From: Sphingomonas sp. RIT328
Lineage (GTDB): Bacteria; Pseudomonadota; Alphaproteobacteria; Sphingomonadales; Sphingomonadaceae
Assembly (NCBI RefSeq): GCF_000632225.1
Contig: NZ_JFYV01000002.1
Location: forward strand, 1-64,000
Reading direction: 5' to 3'
Length of the DNA stretch: 64,000 nucleotides
Under the pieces are notes generated by a model. It was not told where the DNA came from and made no database searches. It saw only the letters and a list, made by a program, of their open reading frames with translations. Of the stretch, positions 61,212 through 64,000 are shown piece after piece (positions within the stretch are counted from its first letter, which is position 1; the number at the start of each line of letters is the position of its first letter). The position numbers and the translations under genes are program-made.

Positions 61212-64000
61212 GTGTCCCAGACCGACATCAATTCCGCACGTCGCACCCGCGCGATGCTGCGTTCGACCACCGTCACCATCGCCAGCGTGCTGCTGGTCAC
61301 CGGCGGGGCCGCCTTCGCGCAGGAAGCGCCCAACCCGCAGTCGCCGACCGCCAATCCGCCCGCCGCCGCGACCGCGCAATCGCCCGCGCCCGCCGCCGAG
61401 CCGACCCCCAATCAGGACGCCGCGCAGACGCAGACCGCCGAGAACGCCACCGCCGACAACGACATCGTCGTCACCGGCATCCGCGCCAGCCTGGCCAATT
61501 CCGCCAAGATCAAGCGCGATTCGACGCTGATCGTCGACAGCGTCTCGGCCGAGGACGTCGGCAAGCTGCCCGACGTGTCGATCGCCGACAGCCTTGCGCG
61601 CCTGCCCGGCGTCACCGCGCAGCGGCTCGAAGGCCGCGACCAGCGCCTGTCGATCCGTGGCCTCGGCCCCGATTTCTCCACCACCCTGCTCAACGGCCGC
61701 GAACAGGTGACGGTCGGCGACAACCGCGGCGTCGAATATGACCAATATCCGTCGGAGTTCTTCCGCAACGTCAATGTCTACAAATCGGCCGACGCATCGC
61801 TGATCGCCGCCGGCATCTCGGGCACGGTCGACCTGCGCATGCTGCGCCCGCTCGAACAGCGCGGCCGCGTCTTCGCGATCAACGCGCGCGGGCAGATGAA
61901 CGGCATCGACAACCTCAACCCCGATTCGTCGCGCTACGGCTATCGCGCGTCGGCGACCTATATCGACAAATTCGCCAACGATACGCTCGGCATCGCGATC
62001 GGCGTGTCGGGGACGCAGACGCCGTCGCAGGACGAGCGCTACAATGCCTGGGGCTATTCGGGCAGCGGCACCGCCGCCGATCCCTATGTGCTGGGCGGCG
62101 CCAAGCCCTATGTCCAGTCGAACGAGCTCAAGCGCTATGGCGCGGTCGGCACGATCGAATGGCAGCCGTCGGACACGTTCCATTCGACGTTCGACGCGCT
62201 CTATTCCGACTTCCAGGAAACGCAGCATCTGCGCGGCATCGAATTCCCGCTCGGCTTCTCCGATCCGACCAAGAGCGGCATCACCGTCGACAACGGCTTC
62301 GCCACGACGACGACCTTCACCAACGTCTATGCGGTGCAGCGCAACGACTATAACCAGCGCAAGGCGAAGAACCTGTCGCTCGGCTGGAACAACGATTTCA
62401 AGATCGCCGACCGGCTGCACTTCAACGTCGATGCGAGCTGGAGCCGCGCGACGCGCACCGACTTCCTGCTCGAAACCAACACCGGCACCGGCTTCGCCAA
62501 GAGCGGCGTCGCCGATACCGTCACCGTGACGCAGAACAGCAACGGCACCTACCGGATCGTGCCGACGCTCGACTATACCAACACCAACGTGCTCAAGCTG
62601 ACCGACCCGCAGGGCTGGGGCAACAACGGCACGCAGCAGGTCGTCCAGTCGGGCTTCCTCAACCGGCCGAGCTTCAAGGACGATCTCAAGTCGCTGCGCG
62701 CCAGCCTCAACGGCGAGTTCGACGGCAGCCTGGTGCGCGGCTGGGAAGTCGGCGGCAATTACAGCCGCCGCGAGAAGACCAGCGCCTATACCTCCTACTT
62801 CCTCTGCCCGAAGGGGACGGGGACGGGCTGCACGCTCGCCAGCGGCACGCCGACCAGCGCGACGGTGCCCAGCGAGGCGCTGCTCGGCACCAATATCCCG
62901 CTGACCTATCTCGGCATCCCGGCGATGCTGACCTACGATCCGCTCTACGTCTACAACAACAGCTTCGCCTCGGCCTATGACAACCGCCCGTCGGCGTTGG
63001 TCCGCGACAATCGCGTCATCGAGAACGTCTACACCGGCTATGCCAAGCTGACGCTCGACGGCGACCTCGGCGGCAAGGCGGTCAAGGGCGCGCTCGGCGT
63101 GCAGGTGGTCCATTCGCAGCAGCGTTCGGTCGGCCAAATCGCCAGTGTCGTCACCGGCAACGTCACCATCGCTCCGGCGGACGAGCGCGTCACCTATACC
63201 AATGTGCTGCCCTCGGCGACCTTCTCGGTCGAGCTGATCGACAACGGTTACGTCAAGCTCGGTGCGTCGCAGACGATGGTGCGTCCGCGCCTCGACCAGG
63301 AGCGCGTCACGCAGGACGTCGCGATCAACCTCACGAATATCGGTCGTACGCCGGCCGGCCTCTATCCGGTCTTCTCCTCGACCGGCGGCAACGTCGCGCT
63401 GCGCCCCTATCAGTCGACGAACATCGACATGTCGTTCGAGAAATATTTCGACGCCGGCGGCTATGTCGCGCTGTCGGGCTATTTCAAGCACCTCACCGAT
63501 TTCGTCGATCCGAACAACAGCTATGCCTATGACTTCACCGCGTTGCTGCCGGCGCTGACTGCGGCGCAGCAGGCGCAGGTGATCGCCGCGGGCCAGACGA
63601 CCGGCGTGGTGTCGGCGCCGGCCAATACCGGTCGCGGCGAAGTGCTCGGCGTCGAGGCGACGGTGTCGCTGCCGTTCAAGGCGCTGACCAGCGCGCTCGA
63701 CGGCTTCGGCATCTTCGCGAGCGGCAACTACACCCAGTCGACGATCAAGTTCGCGAGCAACCCGACGCAGGCGATCACGCTGCCCGGCCTGTCGAAATGG
63801 ACCGGCAGCGGCACGATCTACTTCGAGAAATGGGGCTTCCAGGCGCGCGCCAACTATCGCTACCGGTCGGACTTCCTCGCCGAGGTGGCGGGTCTGTCGG
63901 CGACGCCGACCTATCGCACCGCTAAGTCGGAAGGCATCCTCGACGCGCAGATCGGCTATGAATTCCAGGAGGGCTTCCTCAAGGGCTTCTCGATCCTCGC
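61212..64000 (+). CDS. TonB-dependent receptor, 3'-truncated
   Basis: Outer-membrane active transporter; the frame runs off the window end after about 929 residues. GTG start follows GGGGGAGGA at 7 nt; an in-frame ATG at 61185 is possible but lacks a Shine-Dalgarno. Signal peptide (~17-37, GGAAFAQ), a Pro/Ala/Gln-rich linker, then the plug with DIVVTGIRASL, LPDVSIADSLARLPGV, RLSIRGLGPDFSTTLLNGRE, and a large beta-barrel. This plug style is that of the Xanthomonas-Caulobacter TBDR group. A two-Cys loop (CPKGTGTGC) lies in an extracellular-type insert. Substrate unknown. Confidence 0.95.
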   Translation, partial: MSQTDINSARRTRAMLRSTTVTIASVLLVTGGAAFAQEAPNPQSPTANPPAAATAQSPAPAAEPTPNQDAAQTQTAENATADNDIVVTGIRASLANSAKIKRDSTLIVDSVSAEDVGKLPDVSIADSLARLPGVTAQRLEGRDQRLSIRGLGPDFSTTLLNGREQVTVGDNRGVEYDQYPSEFFRNVNVYKSADASLIAAGISGTVDLRMLRPLEQRGRVFAINARGQMNGIDNLNPDSSRYGYRASATYIDKFANDTLGIAIGVSGTQTPSQDERYNAWGYSGSGTAADPYVLGGAKPYVQSNELKRYGAVGTIEWQPSDTFHSTFDALYSDFQETQHLRGIEFPLGFSDPTKSGITVDNGFATTTTFTNVYAVQRNDYNQRKAKNLSLGWNNDFKIADRLHFNVDASWSRATRTDFLLETNTGTGFAKSGVADTVTVTQNSNGTYRIVPTLDYTNTNVLKLTDPQGWGNNGTQQVVQSGFLNRPSFKDDLKSLRASLNGEFDGSLVRGWEVGGNYSRREKTSAYTSYFLCPKGTGTGCTLASGTPTSATVPSEALLGTNIPLTYLGIPAMLTYDPLYVYNNSFASAYDNRPSALVRDNRVIENVYTGYAKLTLDGDLGGKAVKGALGVQVVHSQQRSVGQIASVVTGNVTIAPADERVTYTNVLPSATFSVELIDNGYVKLGASQTMVRPRLDQERVTQDVAINLTNIGRTPAGLYPVFSSTGGNVALRPYQSTNIDMSFEKYFDAGGYVALSGYFKHLTDFVDPNNSYAYDFTALLPALTAAQQAQVIAAGQTTGVVSAPANTGRGEVLGVEATVSLPFKALTSALDGFGIFASGNYTQSTIKFASNPTQAITLPGLSKWTGSGTIYFEKWGFQARANYRYRSDFLAEVAGLSATPTYRTAKSEGILDAQIGYEFQEGFLKGFSIL

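Noticed and set aside
1..64000. CRISPR arrays, IS elements, prophage or rRNA
   Set aside because: No regularly spaced direct repeats, transposase, phage or rRNA signatures were seen on either strand.

Overview
The window is a dense, very GC-rich stretch of an alphaproteobacterial chromosome, most consistent with Sphingomonas or a close relative (Sphingomonadaceae). This rests on the gene neighbourhoods (ppiD-trpE / trpGDC-moaC-moeA-lexA-comEC; divL-tsaE-amgK-murU-addB-addA-trxA; argJ-IMPase near secA; imuA-imuB-dnaE2), an alphaproteobacterial-type SOS operator, TonB-dependent receptor style, and intergenic palindromic repeats of a kind common in sphingomonads. No tRNA, rRNA, CRISPR array, IS element or prophage was recognised. 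The first gene (comEC) lacks its 5' end and the last (a TonB-dependent receptor) lacks its 3' end.

Layout. 1-11 kb: the 3' part of comEC converges on a minus-strand block, in transcription order ppiD-trpE, then (after a plus-strand secreted protein) trpG-trpD-trpC-moaC-moeA joined by 4-nt overlaps or tiny gaps, then lexA with its own SOS-controlled promoter. 11-22.7 kb: tpiA, a TonB-like protein, a secreted serine hydrolase and M17 aminopeptidase pair, rimO, anmK, small unknown proteins, and a vWA / CHAP / MoxR group. 22.8-33.3 kb: an S9 dipeptidyl peptidase, MgtC-like protein, asd, a toxin-antitoxin remnant, YitT, small unknowns, an alpha/beta hydrolase, AMP nucleosidase, a peroxiredoxin and YqgE. 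33.3-46.8 kb: ahcY behind a perfect 20-bp palindrome, then divL (Tyr in place of the phospho-acceptor His), tsaE, the peptidoglycan-recycling genes amgK and murU, the recombination nuclease addBA, and trxA closed by a terminator. 46.8-54 kb: an inositol-monophosphatase-family enzyme, argJ, a second toxin-antitoxin remnant, a small exported protein directly before secA, secA, a lipoprotein and a YjbQ protein. 54-60 kb: the SOS mutasome imuA-imuB-dnaE2 behind its own LexA box. 60-64 kb: a DUF6445-like protein and a large TonB-dependent receptor.

How the genes fit together. Two loci (lexA and imuA) carry GAAC-N7-GAAC operators overlapping readable promoters, so LexA encoded here should control itself and the translesion cassette, while AddAB supplies RecBCD-type end processing. 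anmK, amgK and murU together outline the MurNAc salvage route that bypasses de novo UDP-MurNAc synthesis. trpE/G/D/C cover anthranilate-to-indoleglycerol-phosphate steps, and moaC/moeA belong to molybdenum cofactor synthesis.

Most unusual signals: a DivL-like kinase with both a Tyr H-box and a His in the N-box; a triple GAAC array at lexA; the 20-bp palindrome before ahcY; a small exported protein before secA with hairpins over the secA leader; an mgtC start codon buried in a perfect stem; and two different toxin-antitoxin loci, each with an intact antitoxin and a wrecked toxin.
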